DNA of 42,969 bases. Origin: Phycisphaerales bacterium (GTDB lineage: Bacteria; Planctomycetota; Phycisphaerae; Phycisphaerales; UBA1924). Positions 28,527 to 36,651 of the stretch are shown here, piece after piece. The stretch is from positions 1 to 42,969 of the forward strand of contig JADLFW010000020.1 in the NCBI GenBank assembly GCA_020849615.1. The letters run 5' to 3'. Under the pieces are notes generated by a model. It was given only the letters and a program-made list of their open reading frames with translations, ran no database searches and was not told the DNA's origin. How positions within the stretch are numbered: position 1 is the first letter of the stretch; every line of letters begins with the position of its first letter. A program made the position numbers and the translations under genes.

Positions 28527-30203
28527 ATGAGAGTGAAGACGCGCCACTCGTCGGTGGTCGTGAACGATGCCGCATGCACACCCGCCCGGGCCGCCGTCCC
28601 GGAACTGGAGCCCGCCCCCGCCCCGGAAGTTGGTCCCGCACTGCAGCCCGTCTCCCGCGAACAGGTTGATCGCATCCTCCGCCGCCTCTCGGATGACCTG
28701 GGCCCGGGCCGCGTCGAGCGCCTCTTCGACCACGCCGCGGGCATCTCGGTCGAGAACGGCCGCGTCGATGTCACGGTCCACACCGGCTTCTCCGCCGAGT
28801 GGCTCGACCGCAAGTTCGGCACGGCCCTCCGCCGCGCTGCGGAAGCCGAACTCGCCCCGAGCGACCCCTCGGCGGTCACCCTGCACTTCCAGGTGGCCCC
28901 CGAGCAGCCCCGCGAATCGGGGCGCGAGACGCCCGCCAACCCGGCCCGGCCCGGACGCCACGAACTCGAGCCGGGCCCGGATGCGCCGCGCCCATCCAGC
29001 CTTTACGCGGGCCCGCGCGAGCCCCGCGGTCCCGAGCCCCGCGCCGGCGAGCCCGGCGCCCGCCGACTCCCCCACCGCCCGGCGATGCGCTACCGCTTCG
29101 ATGACTTCGTCGTCGGGGCTACCAACCGCCTGGCGTACAGCGCAGCCCTCCAGGTCGCCGAGGCCGATGACGCCGCCTCCCCCGCCCCGCTGTTCATCCA
29201 CGGCGGCTGCGGGCTGGGCAAGACGCACCTGCTCCAGGCGCTGGCGGGCCGCTTCGCGGAGCGCCGGCCCGGCTCGGGCGTGCGCTACCTCACCGCCGAG
29301 ACCTTCACCAACGAGTACATCACGGCGGTCCGCAACAACCAGATCGACGCGTTCCGCAAGACCTACCGCGGCCTCGACCTCCTGTGCCTCGATGATGTGC
29401 ACTTCCTTTCCAGCAAGGAGAAGACGCAGAACGAGCTGCTGCACACCTTCGACGCGATCAACCTGGGCCACGCGCGGGTGGTGCTGGCCTCCGATGGCCA
29501 CCCGCGGGACATCCAGCGCCTGAGCGAGGGGCTGATCTCTCGGTTCATGTCGGGGATCGTCGTCCGGCTCGACCCGCCGGATGCGGAGCTGCGGCAGCGG
29601 ATCGTGCTGCAGTTGGCCCGGCGGCGCGGGCTGGTGCTCGAGCCGGCGGCGGCGAAGCTGCTGGCGGACCACGGGAGCCGGCCCGGCGAGGCGGGGGTTT
29701 CCGTCCGCGAGCTGGAGGGCCTGCTGCTGCGGGTGGATGCGGTGCAGCGCCTGCTCCCGGAGTTCAGCGCGACGGCCGGGCAGGTGGGGATCCTCGCCGT
29801 CCGGCGGGCGCTGGGGCTGGATTCGACAGCCGGCGCCGATGCCCGGGCCCGGCGGCCTATCCAGATCGCCGCGATCATCAGCGAGGTCTGCGCTTCGCTC
29901 CACGTGGACCCCTCAGACCTGGGGGGCCGGGGTCGCCACAAGCGGGTGGTCATGGCCCGGTCGCTGATCACGTACCTGGCTCGCAAGCTGACCACGCTGA
30001 GCTTCCCCGAGATCGCGCGGGCCCTTTCCCGCCCCAACCACTCGACGGTGATCACCGCCTACCAGCGGATCACCGGGCGGCTGGAAACCCAGGGTCAGCA
30101 GGACCTCGCCCCGGAACTGGGGGTAGAGTTCACGGGCATCGGGCTGGCGGAGCTGGCCGGGCGCCTGCACACGGCGCTCGCGCGGGCCGGGGATGGGCGC
30201 TAA
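28527..30203 (+). CDS. dnaA: chromosomal replication initiator protein DnaA
   Basis: The 558-residue AAA+ protein binds DnaA boxes and opens the origin. Domain I is at residues 40-130 (VDRILRRLSDDLGP, WLDRKFGTALRRA). Domain II is a Pro/Glu/Arg-rich linker. Domain III has RFDDFVVGATNRLA, Walker A GGCGLGKTH (about 226-233), Walker B LLCLDDVHFL (about 285-294) and sensor LISRF. Domain IV has the signature VVMARSLITYLARKL and SRPNHSTVITAYQRI. ATG 28527 is chosen because AAAAGGTGAG directly precedes it at suitable spacing. The linker is longer than in E. coli. dnaN and recF are not nearby, so this is not the classic dnaA-dnaN origin locus. A DnaA-box-like site upstream suggests autoregulation. Confidence 0.95.
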   Translation: MRVKTRHSSVVVNDAACTPARAAVPELEPAPAPEVGPALQPVSREQVDRILRRLSDDLGPGRVERLFDHAAGISVENGRVDVTVHTGFSAEWLDRKFGTALRRAAEAELAPSDPSAVTLHFQVAPEQPRESGRETPANPARPGRHELEPGPDAPRPSSLYAGPREPRGPEPRAGEPGARRLPHRPAMRYRFDDFVVGATNRLAYSAALQVAEADDAASPAPLFIHGGCGLGKTHLLQALAGRFAERRPGSGVRYLTAETFTNEYITAVRNNQIDAFRKTYRGLDLLCLDDVHFLSSKEKTQNELLHTFDAINLGHARVVLASDGHPRDIQRLSEGLISRFMSGIVVRLDPPDAELRQRIVLQLARRRGLVLEPAAAKLLADHGSRPGEAGVSVRELEGLLLRVDAVQRLLPEFSATAGQVGILAVRRALGLDSTAGADARARRPIQIAAIISEVCASLHVDPSDLGGRGRHKRVVMARSLITYLARKLTTLSFPEIARALSRPNHSTVITAYQRITGRLETQGQQDLAPELGVEFTGIGLAELAGRLHTALARAGDGR

Positions 30204-30262
30204 CCGAGGAAGCGCCGGGCCGGCGGCTGGCGGGCCCGGCCCGGATTGCCGATAAGTCTGCC

Positions 30263-31477
30263 ATGTCCGATATCGAGATCCCACTCAGCCGCCCCGACAT
30301 CACCTCCCTCGAAGAGGAGCTGGTCCTGCAGACTTTGCGCTCGGGAAGGCTGTCGATCGGCCCGCGCGTGGAGGAGTTCGAGCGGAGCGTCGCGGCCCGG
30401 GCCGGCTCCCGCTACGGGGTGGCGGTCTCCTCGGGGACGTGCGGGCTTCACCTGGTCCTGAAGGGGTTGAACATCGGGCCCGGCGATGAGGTGATCACGA
30501 CGCCGTTCTCGTTCATCGCCTCGGCCAACTGCATCCTGTACGTCGGGGCCAGGCCCGTCTTCGTGGACATCGATCCCAAGAGCCTAAACATGGACCCCGC
30601 GCTGGTGGAGGCGGCGATCACGCCCCGGACCAAGGCGATCCTGGCGGTCGAGACCTTCGGCAACCCGCAGTGGATGGACACGTACGCGCAGATCGCGGCC
30701 CGGCACGAGATCCCGTTGATCGAGGACTGCTGCGAGGCCCTGGGGACGATGCACCGAGGCCGGCCCGCCGGCTCGTTCGGCCGGGCCGGGGTCTTCGGGT
30801 TCTACCCCAACAAGCAGATCACGACCGGCGAGGGCGGGATGATCGTCACCGATGATCCGCGCCTGGCCGAGATGTGCCGGTCGATGCGGAACCAGGGGCG
30901 CCCGCTGGGATGGCAGCCGCCCGGGTCGGGGACGATCGCGGTGGGCATGACCTCGCAGTCGGCGGGCGGGCAGCCGGGCGGGTCGTGGCTTCGGCACGAG
31001 CGGCTGGGGTACAACTACCGGCTGGCGGAGCTGAACGCGGCGCTGGGAGTGGCCCAGATGCGGCGGCTGGATGAGATCATCGAGGCGAGGCAGCGCGTCG
31101 CGCAGCTGTACATCCACCGCCTCGCGGGCAACCCGCACCTGATCATGCCGACGATCGACCAGGACAGCGTGATGAGCTGGTTCGTGTTCGTGGTGCGGCT
31201 GGCGACGAGCTACACGCAGGAGGAGCGGGACCGGATCATCCGCGGGATGCGCAACCACGAGGTGGGGGCGGCGGACTACTTCCCCTGCATCCACCTCCAG
31301 CCGTTCTACCGCGAGGAGTTCGGGTACGGGCCCGGCGCCTTCCCGATCGCCGAATCGGTGAGCCAGCGGACGATCGCGCTGCCCTTCTACAACGACCTGA
31401 CGCCCCGGGACATCGAGATGGTGGCCCAGACGCTGGAGCTGATGCTCAAGCGCGAGAACCTGAGCCGGGCGGGGTAA
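30263..31477 (+). CDS. DegT/DnrJ/EryC1/StrS-family aminotransferase
   Basis: The 404-residue PLP enzyme belongs to the family that aminates keto-sugar nucleotides. Motifs are LSRPDITSLEEELV, VSSGTCGLHL, DEVITTPFSFIASAN, IEDCCEALG (Asp for the PLP pyridine nitrogen) and GFYPNKQITTGEGG with the Schiff-base Lys (about residue 188). GYNYRLAELNAALG follows later. A Gly/Ser-rich insertion (PPGSGTIAVGMTSQSAGG) sits before that motif. No Shine-Dalgarno is visible; the GATAAG box lies 6 nt before the ATG. It is the first of four closely spaced plus-strand genes. The product sugar is unknown. Confidence 0.93.
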   Translation: MSDIEIPLSRPDITSLEEELVLQTLRSGRLSIGPRVEEFERSVAARAGSRYGVAVSSGTCGLHLVLKGLNIGPGDEVITTPFSFIASANCILYVGARPVFVDIDPKSLNMDPALVEAAITPRTKAILAVETFGNPQWMDTYAQIAARHEIPLIEDCCEALGTMHRGRPAGSFGRAGVFGFYPNKQITTGEGGMIVTDDPRLAEMCRSMRNQGRPLGWQPPGSGTIAVGMTSQSAGGQPGGSWLRHERLGYNYRLAELNAALGVAQMRRLDEIIEARQRVAQLYIHRLAGNPHLIMPTIDQDSVMSWFVFVVRLATSYTQEERDRIIRGMRNHEVGAADYFPCIHLQPFYREEFGYGPGAFPIAESVSQRTIALPFYNDLTPRDIEMVAQTLELMLKRENLSRAG

Positions 31478-31498
31478 GGCGCGGAGGCGCGATCGCGC

Positions 31499-31972
31499 AT
31501 GAGCACCATCGGTTTCCGCGCGGCGACGGCGGACGATGTCGAAACGCTGATCGCGATGCGGTGCGCGTTCCTCGCTGAGGCGACCGGCGGCGAGCCGCCG
31601 GGCCCGGCGGTGCGCGAGGCCATGCGCCGCTATTTCCTGGAAGCGTTGCCGACGAGCGAGTTCACCTCGATGCTCGCCCTGGCCGATGACGCCGTCGTGG
31701 CGATCAGCGGCCTGGTGCGCCGGCGGGTGCCGCCATCGGGCCTGTTCCCCACGGGGCGCGAGGCGTACATCATGAACATGTACACCGTCCCGGCGTGGCG
31801 GGGGCGGGGAATCGCGACCGAGCTGCTGCGGAGGCTGGTTGAGCTGGCCCGGCTGCACGGCTGCGGCAAGATCACGCTCCACGCGTTCCCCAAGGCCGCG
31901 CCGATCTATGCTCGGGCGGGCTTTACGGTGGTTGACGGCGAGATGCGGCTCGACCTGCGGGCGCAGCCCTAG
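31499..31972 (+). CDS. GNAT-family N-acetyltransferase
   Basis: The 157-residue single-domain protein starts GFRAATADDVETLIAMRCAF and carries the acetyl-CoA loop MYTVPAWRGRGIATELLRRL (about residues 97-116) and the C-terminal HAFPKAAPIYARAGF. These are standard GNAT motifs A and B. GGAGG lies 11 nt before the ATG. It starts 21 nt after the aminotransferase stop, so co-transcription is likely. The acceptor is unknown; acetylation of an amino-sugar made by the upstream enzyme is only a guess from position. Confidence 0.9.
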   Translation: MSTIGFRAATADDVETLIAMRCAFLAEATGGEPPGPAVREAMRRYFLEALPTSEFTSMLALADDAVVAISGLVRRRVPPSGLFPTGREAYIMNMYTVPAWRGRGIATELLRRLVELARLHGCGKITLHAFPKAAPIYARAGFTVVDGEMRLDLRAQP

Positions 31973-31998
31973 AAGCCGGGCCCGAACGGAGGCAGCGC

Positions 31999-32499
31999 AT
32001 GGGCAGCCTGTTCAAGAACGCGGCGACGCGCCAGTTCTCCGCCGCCCTCGCCATGCTGGGCGAGGCCATCGAAAAGTGCCCCGATGAGCACTGGGACTCG
32101 CCGATCGCAAGGTACCCCTTCTGGATGGTCGCGTACCACACGCTCTGCTTCGCGGATGTGTACCTGTCGAAGGATGATGCATCCTGGGCCCCGCAGACCG
32201 GGCCCGGCGGCATGCACCCGGCCGGGCGGGCCGAACTCGATGAGGAATACCCCAGCCGGAAGTTCGAGCGGGCGGAACTACTGAGCTACCTGGACTTCAT
32301 TCGTCGGAAGCTGGCGGAATCGATGGCCGCGGAGACCGAGGCCTCGCTCGCCGGGCCATCCGGATTCCCGCGCCTGAAGTTCAGCCGGGCCGAGCTTCAT
32401 CTGTACTACCTTCGGCACATCCAGCACCATACGGGCCAGCTCACAGCGATCCTGCGCCGGCACGGTGTGGACACGGGCTGGGTGAAGTCGGGGAACTGA
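31999..32499 (+). CDS. DinB-like four-helix protein
   Basis: The 166-residue protein has the DinB/YfiT-like pattern: an N-terminal helix ending WDSPIARYPFWMVAYHTLCFADVYL with a metal-type His, and a C-terminal HLYYLRHIQHHTGQL with two further His residues. Some members are thiol-dependent S-transferases that use bacillithiol or mycothiol, and others are uncharacterised. GGAGG is 6 nt before the ATG. It sits 26 nt after the GNAT gene and 28 nt before the epimerase gene, within an apparent operon. Confidence 0.85.
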   Translation: MGSLFKNAATRQFSAALAMLGEAIEKCPDEHWDSPIARYPFWMVAYHTLCFADVYLSKDDASWAPQTGPGGMHPAGRAELDEEYPSRKFERAELLSYLDFIRRKLAESMAAETEASLAGPSGFPRLKFSRAELHLYYLRHIQHHTGQLTAILRRHGVDTGWVKSGN

Positions 32500-32527
32500 C
32501 CCGGGGCGATCGGCGGAGGATCCGGGC

Positions 32528-33526
32528 ATGCGCATCCTCATCCTCGGCGGGAGCGTGTTCATCGGCCGGCACATCGCCGCGGCGCTGCTCGCGGCGGGTC
32601 ACGAGGTCACGACGTTCACACGCGGGCGGACGCCCGATGAACTGCCCGCGGCGGTCGAGCGTCTGCACGGCGACCGCGACCTGGGCCCGGTCGGCCTGGA
32701 GGCGCTGCGCGGGCGCACGTGGGACGCGTGCATCGATGTGAGCGGGTACACGCCGCGGCAGGTTGGCCCGGCGGCGGAGATGCTGCGCGGGCGGGTCGGG
32801 CGGTACATCTTCATCAGCGCGGTGGCGGTGTACGGGGACCCCCGGAAGGGCCCGGTTGATGAGGGGCATCCGCGCGTGCGGCCCGCGCCGGAGGATGTGG
32901 TGGAGCTGGATGGCCCGGTGTACGGGATGGCGAAGGTGGCGTGCGAGGACATCGTCAACGAGGCGTACGGCGAGCGGTGCGCGATCCTGAGGCCGCAGAT
33001 CGTGGTCGGCCCGGGTGATCCGTCGGGTCGTTACGCGTACTGGGTGCGCCGGGCCGAGGTGGCGGCGGAGTCGGGCGGGGAGATGCTGGCGCCGGGAGAT
33101 GGATCGGATCATCTCCAGGTGGTTGATGTGCGGGATCTCGCGCGGTTCGCGGTGACCGTCGTCGAGCGCGGGCTTGCGGGCCCGTTCAACAGCGCCGGGC
33201 CGCGGATGACCTGGCACGAGTTCATGCGCCTGCTGGGAGTGGCCCGGCCCGTGTGGGTGCCCGCGGAGGTGGTCCGCGCCGCGGGAGTGAACGAGTTCGA
33301 GCTGCCGCTGTACAGGGAGAAGCACGGGCCGAGGAGCGGGCTGATGCACATCGATTCGGCCCGGGCCCGCGCGGCGGGGCTGGTGCTGACGGAGCCGGCC
33401 CGGACGTTGGAAGCGGTGCGGGAATGGCTGCGCGGGCGGGGAGTGGAAGTGACTTTCTCTCCCGAGCGGGAGGCGGACGTGCTCGCCAAGGCGCGGTTGC
33501 CTGGCGGGTGGAAACTGCAAGGGTGA
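32528..33526 (+). CDS. NAD-dependent epimerase/dehydratase family protein
   Basis: The 332-residue extended SDR protein starts with the NAD(P)-binding LILGGSVFIGRHIAAAL (GxxxxIG form, residues 4-20). It has YIFISAVAVYG and the catalytic YGMAKVACE (Tyr and Lys), then AILRPQIVVGPGDPSGRYAYW. The sequence resembles the sugar-nucleotide epimerase-like/CSP41-like branch. GGAGG lies 8 nt before the ATG. It is the last gene of the group that starts with the DegT aminotransferase. The substrate is unknown. Confidence 0.9.
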   Translation: MRILILGGSVFIGRHIAAALLAAGHEVTTFTRGRTPDELPAAVERLHGDRDLGPVGLEALRGRTWDACIDVSGYTPRQVGPAAEMLRGRVGRYIFISAVAVYGDPRKGPVDEGHPRVRPAPEDVVELDGPVYGMAKVACEDIVNEAYGERCAILRPQIVVGPGDPSGRYAYWVRRAEVAAESGGEMLAPGDGSDHLQVVDVRDLARFAVTVVERGLAGPFNSAGPRMTWHEFMRLLGVARPVWVPAEVVRAAGVNEFELPLYREKHGPRSGLMHIDSARARAAGLVLTEPARTLEAVREWLRGRGVEVTFSPEREADVLAKARLPGGWKLQG

Positions 33527-33533
33527 AGTCTGG

Positions 33534-33562
33534 TTGTTGATCGGGGGCTTTTGCCCTATGCT
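33534..33562 (+). promoter_or_regulatory. promoter of the DUF1579-like gene
   Basis: TTGTTG (33534-33539), a 17-nt spacer and TATGCT (33557-33562) lie about 115 nt before the start. The leader between them contains a GC-rich palindrome (GCGGCCGCGCGGTGCGCGGCC, about 33641-33661) just before the AAGGAGAG ribosome site. Confidence 0.5.
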
Positions 33563-33676
33563 TCGGGGACGACGGGGTGACCGGGGACGTAAGGGGACCG
33601 GGGCCCGCGCGGGCCTGAGGTGGGCCCGCGATCAAGCACGCGGCCGCGCGGTGCGCGGCCGACAAGGAGAGTTCCC

Positions 33677-34333
33677 ATGCGTCGAGTGGCACGGATCGGG
33701 TTCGTGGGTCTGGCGGCGGTGGCGGCTTCGCTCTCGTTCGCGGAGCCCCCGAAGGACAAGGCAGCGCAGCCCGGCGAGCATCAGCTCCCGCCCGGCTGGA
33801 CCGAGGCGGACATGAAGGCGTGCATGGATGCCGGCACGCCGGGCGAGATGCAGAAGTGGCTGACCGAGGGCGCGGGCGTGTGGACGGGCAAGCAGAAGAT
33901 GTGGATGGCGCCCGACACCGAGGCGATGGCGAGCGAGGTGACGATGACGATCACGCCGATCATGGAAGGGCGGTTCGTCAAGTGCGAGTTCAAGGGCGAC
34001 ATCCCCGGGATGGGCCCGTACACCGGGGTCGGGATCACGGGGTACGACAACGTGTCCCGGACGTTCCAGGGCACGTGGATCGACAACCACTCGACGGGCA
34101 TCATGATGGGCAAGGCCGAGCTGTCGTCGGACAACAAGACGCTGACGTGGTCGTACGACTACTCCTGCCCGATCACGCAGAAGACGGCGAAGATGCGCGA
34201 GATCGACAAGATCACGGGCAAGGACACCCGGACGATGGAGATGTGGGGCCTCGAGCCCAAGAGCGGCAAGGAGTACAAGATGATGGAGATCAGCTTCACG
34301 CGGACGGGCGCTGCCCCTGCGGCGAAGCACTGA
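33677..34333 (+). CDS. secreted DUF1579-like protein
   Basis: The 218-residue protein has a signal peptide (MRRVARIGFVGLAAVAAS, then LSFAEPP). The mature domain has GVWTGKQKMWMAP, MTITPIMEGRFVKCEFKG, GVGITGYDNVSRTFQGTWID and TWSYDYSCP. This is the DUF1579 pattern, a lipocalin-like beta barrel of unknown ligand. The upstream AAGGAGAG at 6 nt fixes ATG 33677. It has its own promoter (33534) and a strong terminator (34358), so it is monocistronic, which suggests considerable expression. Confidence 0.85.
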   Translation: MRRVARIGFVGLAAVAASLSFAEPPKDKAAQPGEHQLPPGWTEADMKACMDAGTPGEMQKWLTEGAGVWTGKQKMWMAPDTEAMASEVTMTITPIMEGRFVKCEFKGDIPGMGPYTGVGITGYDNVSRTFQGTWIDNHSTGIMMGKAELSSDNKTLTWSYDYSCPITQKTAKMREIDKITGKDTRTMEMWGLEPKSGKEYKMMEISFTRTGAAPAAKH

Positions 34334-34357
34334 GTCTTCATCGGCCGACCGAAGCTG

Positions 34358-34391
34358 ACGCCCGCGGGTGAGGCCATCCGCGGGCGTTTTT
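34358..34391 (+). terminator. intrinsic terminator after the DUF1579-like gene
   Basis: A perfect 10-bp stem (ACGCCCGCGG with CCGCGGGCGT, 10-nt loop) is followed by TTTTTCT on the plus strand. On the minus strand, after the alcohol dehydrogenase gene, it lacks a T-run. Confidence 0.9.
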
Positions 34392-34412
34392 CTGCGCCGG
34401 GCCCGGCGGCGC

Positions 34413-35465
34413 TTACCGCAGCGTCGCCATGTCGATCACGAAGCGGTACTTCACATCGCTCCGCAGCATGCGCTCGTAGGCGGTGTTGATGTCCGCCATC
34501 GCGATCTTCTCGATGTCGCAGACGATGCTGTGCTTGCCGCAGAAATCCAGCATCTCCTGGGTCTCGGGGAGGCCGCCGATGAGCGACCCCGCGATGGCCC
34601 GGCGCTTGAAGATCAGCGGGAAGACGTTGGGGGAGGGGTGCGGCGTGGATGGCGCCCCGACCAGGCACAGCGTGCCATCACGCTTCAGCAGGTTCGTGAA
34701 GGCATCGAGGTTGTGCGAGGCGGCGACGGTGTTGAGGATGAAGTCGAAGCTCTGGATGTGCTTGCCCATCTGCGCATCATCCTTCGAGATCACCACTTCA
34801 TCGGCCCCCAGCCGCTTGCCATCCTCGATCTTGGAGGCCGAGGTCGTGAAGAGCACGGTGTGGGCCCCGAAGGCGTGCGCGAACTTGACGCCCATGTGCC
34901 CCAGCCCGCCCAGCCCGACGATGCCGACCTTCTTGCCCCTCCCCGCGCCCCAGTGGCGCAGCGGCGAATAGGTCGTGATCCCCGCGCACAGCAGCGGCGC
35001 GGCCGCCGCGGGGTCGAGGTTCTTTGGCACGCGCAGGACGAACCGCTCATCGACCACGATCGACTTGGAATAGCCGCCGTAGGTCATCTTCCCCGGCATG
35101 TGCTTGTCCGGGCTGTTGTAGGTCATGACCATCCCATCGCAGAACTGCTCCAGCCCTTCCTTGCAGCTGGCGCAGCCGCGGCATGAATCAACCAGGCATC
35201 CGACGGCCGCCAGGTCGCCCGCCTTGAACCCCTTGACCTCCTTCCCCACGGCCGTCACCCGCCCGACGATCTCGTGGCCCGGCACGACCGGGAACACGAT
35301 GCCGGGCCATTCGCCCCGGGCCGTGTGCAGGTCGGAGTGGCAGACCCCGCAGAACAGGATCTCCATCTGGACATCGCGCGGGCCCGGATCGCGGCGGTCG
35401 ATGGACATCGCGGCGAGCGGGCTGGTCGCGGACTGGGCGGCGAAGGCGGCGGTCTTGGCGGACAT
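34413..35465 (-). CDS. zinc-dependent alcohol dehydrogenase (YahK/CAD-like)
   Basis: The 350-residue medium-chain dehydrogenase reduces aldehydes with NAD(P)H. The catalytic zinc site is GVCHSDLH (Cys), PGHEIVGRV (His-Glu) and a later Cys. The structural zinc Cys are in SCRGCASCKEGLEQFC. The Rossmann motif is VGIVGLGGLGHMGVKFA (about residue 180). RHWGAGRGKKVG and YERMLRSDVKYRFVID fit the cinnamyl-alcohol dehydrogenase-like branch, which prefers NADPH. AAGGAG lies 6 nt upstream of ATG 35465. It is monocistronic and divergent from rpmB. Confidence 0.93.
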   Translation of the reverse strand: MSAKTAAFAAQSATSPLAAMSIDRRDPGPRDVQMEILFCGVCHSDLHTARGEWPGIVFPVVPGHEIVGRVTAVGKEVKGFKAGDLAAVGCLVDSCRGCASCKEGLEQFCDGMVMTYNSPDKHMPGKMTYGGYSKSIVVDERFVLRVPKNLDPAAAAPLLCAGITTYSPLRHWGAGRGKKVGIVGLGGLGHMGVKFAHAFGAHTVLFTTSASKIEDGKRLGADEVVISKDDAQMGKHIQSFDFILNTVAASHNLDAFTNLLKRDGTLCLVGAPSTPHPSPNVFPLIFKRRAIAGSLIGGLPETQEMLDFCGKHSIVCDIEKIAMADINTAYERMLRSDVKYRFVIDMATLR

Positions 35466-35576
35466 GGGAACTCCTTGCTCGGAGGGAATGGTGTCGGAAC
35501 TGGCGGGGGAAGGGTACGGATAACCGGGGGCCCGGAGGGGGGCCGGGCCCGGCGGGCGGGCCCATCGCCCCGTTCC

Positions 35577-35604
35577 TTGCCTGGCCCGGTGCGGGGGCTA
35601 TCCT
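35577..35604 (+). promoter_or_regulatory. rpmB promoter
   Basis: TTGCCT (35577-35582), a 16-nt spacer and TATCCT (35599-35604) lie about 50 nt before the rpmB ATG. Both boxes match the consensus at 4 of 6 positions. Confidence 0.5.
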
Positions 35605-35653
35605 TCCCTCCCTGTAGATGGACCGATCCCTGGCTTTAGATGAGGTTTGACCC

Positions 35654-35932
35654 ATGCCCGCCCAGTGCCATTTCACCGGTAAGAAGACCGCCCGCGGGAT
35701 GAAGCGGGCCTGGCGCGGCCAGGCCGTCAGCAAGGGCGGCTTCGGCCTCAAGCCCACCGGCATCACCCGCCGCACCTTCAAGCCCAACCTTCAGGATGTC
35801 ACCGCCATCATCGACGGTGCCCCCACCCGCGTGAAGGCCTCGGCCCGGGCCATCCGCCAGGGCCTCGTCGTCAAGCCCCTCAAGCGCAAGTACGGCTACA
35901 CCCGCCAGCAGAAGGCCGCCAAGCACGGCTGA
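35654..35932 (+). CDS. rpmB: 50S ribosomal protein L28
   Basis: The 92-residue bL28 shows CHFTGKKTARGMKRAWRGQ, FGLKPTGITRRTFKPNLQ and RVKASARAIRQGLVVKPL. It is longer than the E. coli protein (78 residues). The zinc-type Cys set is reduced to a single N-terminal Cys. GAGG lies 8 nt before the ATG. It is monocistronic with a terminator at 35970 and is not next to rpmG here. Confidence 0.93.
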   Translation: MPAQCHFTGKKTARGMKRAWRGQAVSKGGFGLKPTGITRRTFKPNLQDVTAIIDGAPTRVKASARAIRQGLVVKPLKRKYGYTRQQKAAKHG

Positions 35933-35969
35933 TCCCGGGGCGGCCCTCCGACATCGCACGCACACACGG

Positions 35970-35994
35970 ACCTCCCGCGCTCGGGAGGTTTTTT
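35970..35994 (+). terminator. intrinsic terminator after rpmB
   Basis: An 8-bp stem (ACCTCCCG with CGGGAGGT, 4-nt loop) is followed by TTTTTTC. It lies 37 nt after the rpmB stop. Confidence 0.92.
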
Positions 35995-36103
35995 CTTGCC
36001 TGCGCTGCGCCTCGGCCCGGGTCAAGCCCATCTCGAGGAGGCGGTCACCCCAGCCCGCCCGGAAGCCCGGGTCGCCCCCACCGGGCCTAGACTGACTTTC
36101 AGG

Positions 36104-36640
36104 ATGAAGTGCGACCACTGCGACAACGAGGCTACGGTGCGCGAGGTCACCATGAAGAACGGCGCCCGCATCGAGCGCCACCTCTGTGAGCAGTGCGCCC
36201 AGCAGCACGGCATCGGCGTCCAGCCCCAGGTCTCCATCGATGAACTCATCGGCAAGTACGTCCTCCCGCACGTGCTGGGCCAAGCCGCGCCGCAGACGCC
36301 CAAGGGCAACTCCTGCCCCACCTGCCGCATGGGCTACGCCGAGTTCAAGCAGGGCGGCCTCCTGGGCTGCCCCGACTGCTACAAGACCTTCGAGAACCAG
36401 CTCGCCCCGCTCATCGAGCGGGCCCACGAGGGCGCCACGCACCACATTGGCAAGGGCCCGCGCCGCCGCGGGGGCGGGCCCAGCCCGCAGGCCTCGCTGA
36501 CCGCGCAGCTCCAGGAGCGAGCGGCCCGGCTCCGGGCCATCCGCAAGCAGCTCGATGAAGCCGTCAAGGCCGAGCAATACGAAAAGGCGGCCCGGCTCCG
36601 GGATGAGCTGCGCAAGCTGGATGAGGCCAACCCGGCCTGA
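36104..36640 (+). CDS. mcsA: McsA-like arginine-kinase activator (UVR motif)
   Basis: The 178-residue protein has two pairs of CxxC zinc motifs: CDHC and CEQC near the N-terminus, then CPTC and CPDC in the middle. It ends in a UVR-type coiled helix (AVKAEQYEKAARLRDEL). In Firmicutes, McsA binds and activates the protein-arginine kinase McsB. The frame is open 36 codons upstream, but homology begins at MKCDHCDNEA, so ATG 36104 is chosen. A -10-like TAGACT is 10 nt before it and no strong Shine-Dalgarno is seen. mcsB follows after 11 nt, which confirms the assignment. Confidence 0.9.
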   Translation: MKCDHCDNEATVREVTMKNGARIERHLCEQCAQQHGIGVQPQVSIDELIGKYVLPHVLGQAAPQTPKGNSCPTCRMGYAEFKQGGLLGCPDCYKTFENQLAPLIERAHEGATHHIGKGPRRRGGGPSPQASLTAQLQERAARLRAIRKQLDEAVKAEQYEKAARLRDELRKLDEANPA

Positions 36641-36651
36641 GAGGTCCGAGC

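Noticed and set aside
34358..34391. Terminator for the minus-strand alcohol dehydrogenase gene
   Set aside because: The stem is shared, but on the minus strand it is followed by CAGCTTC and not by a T-run.
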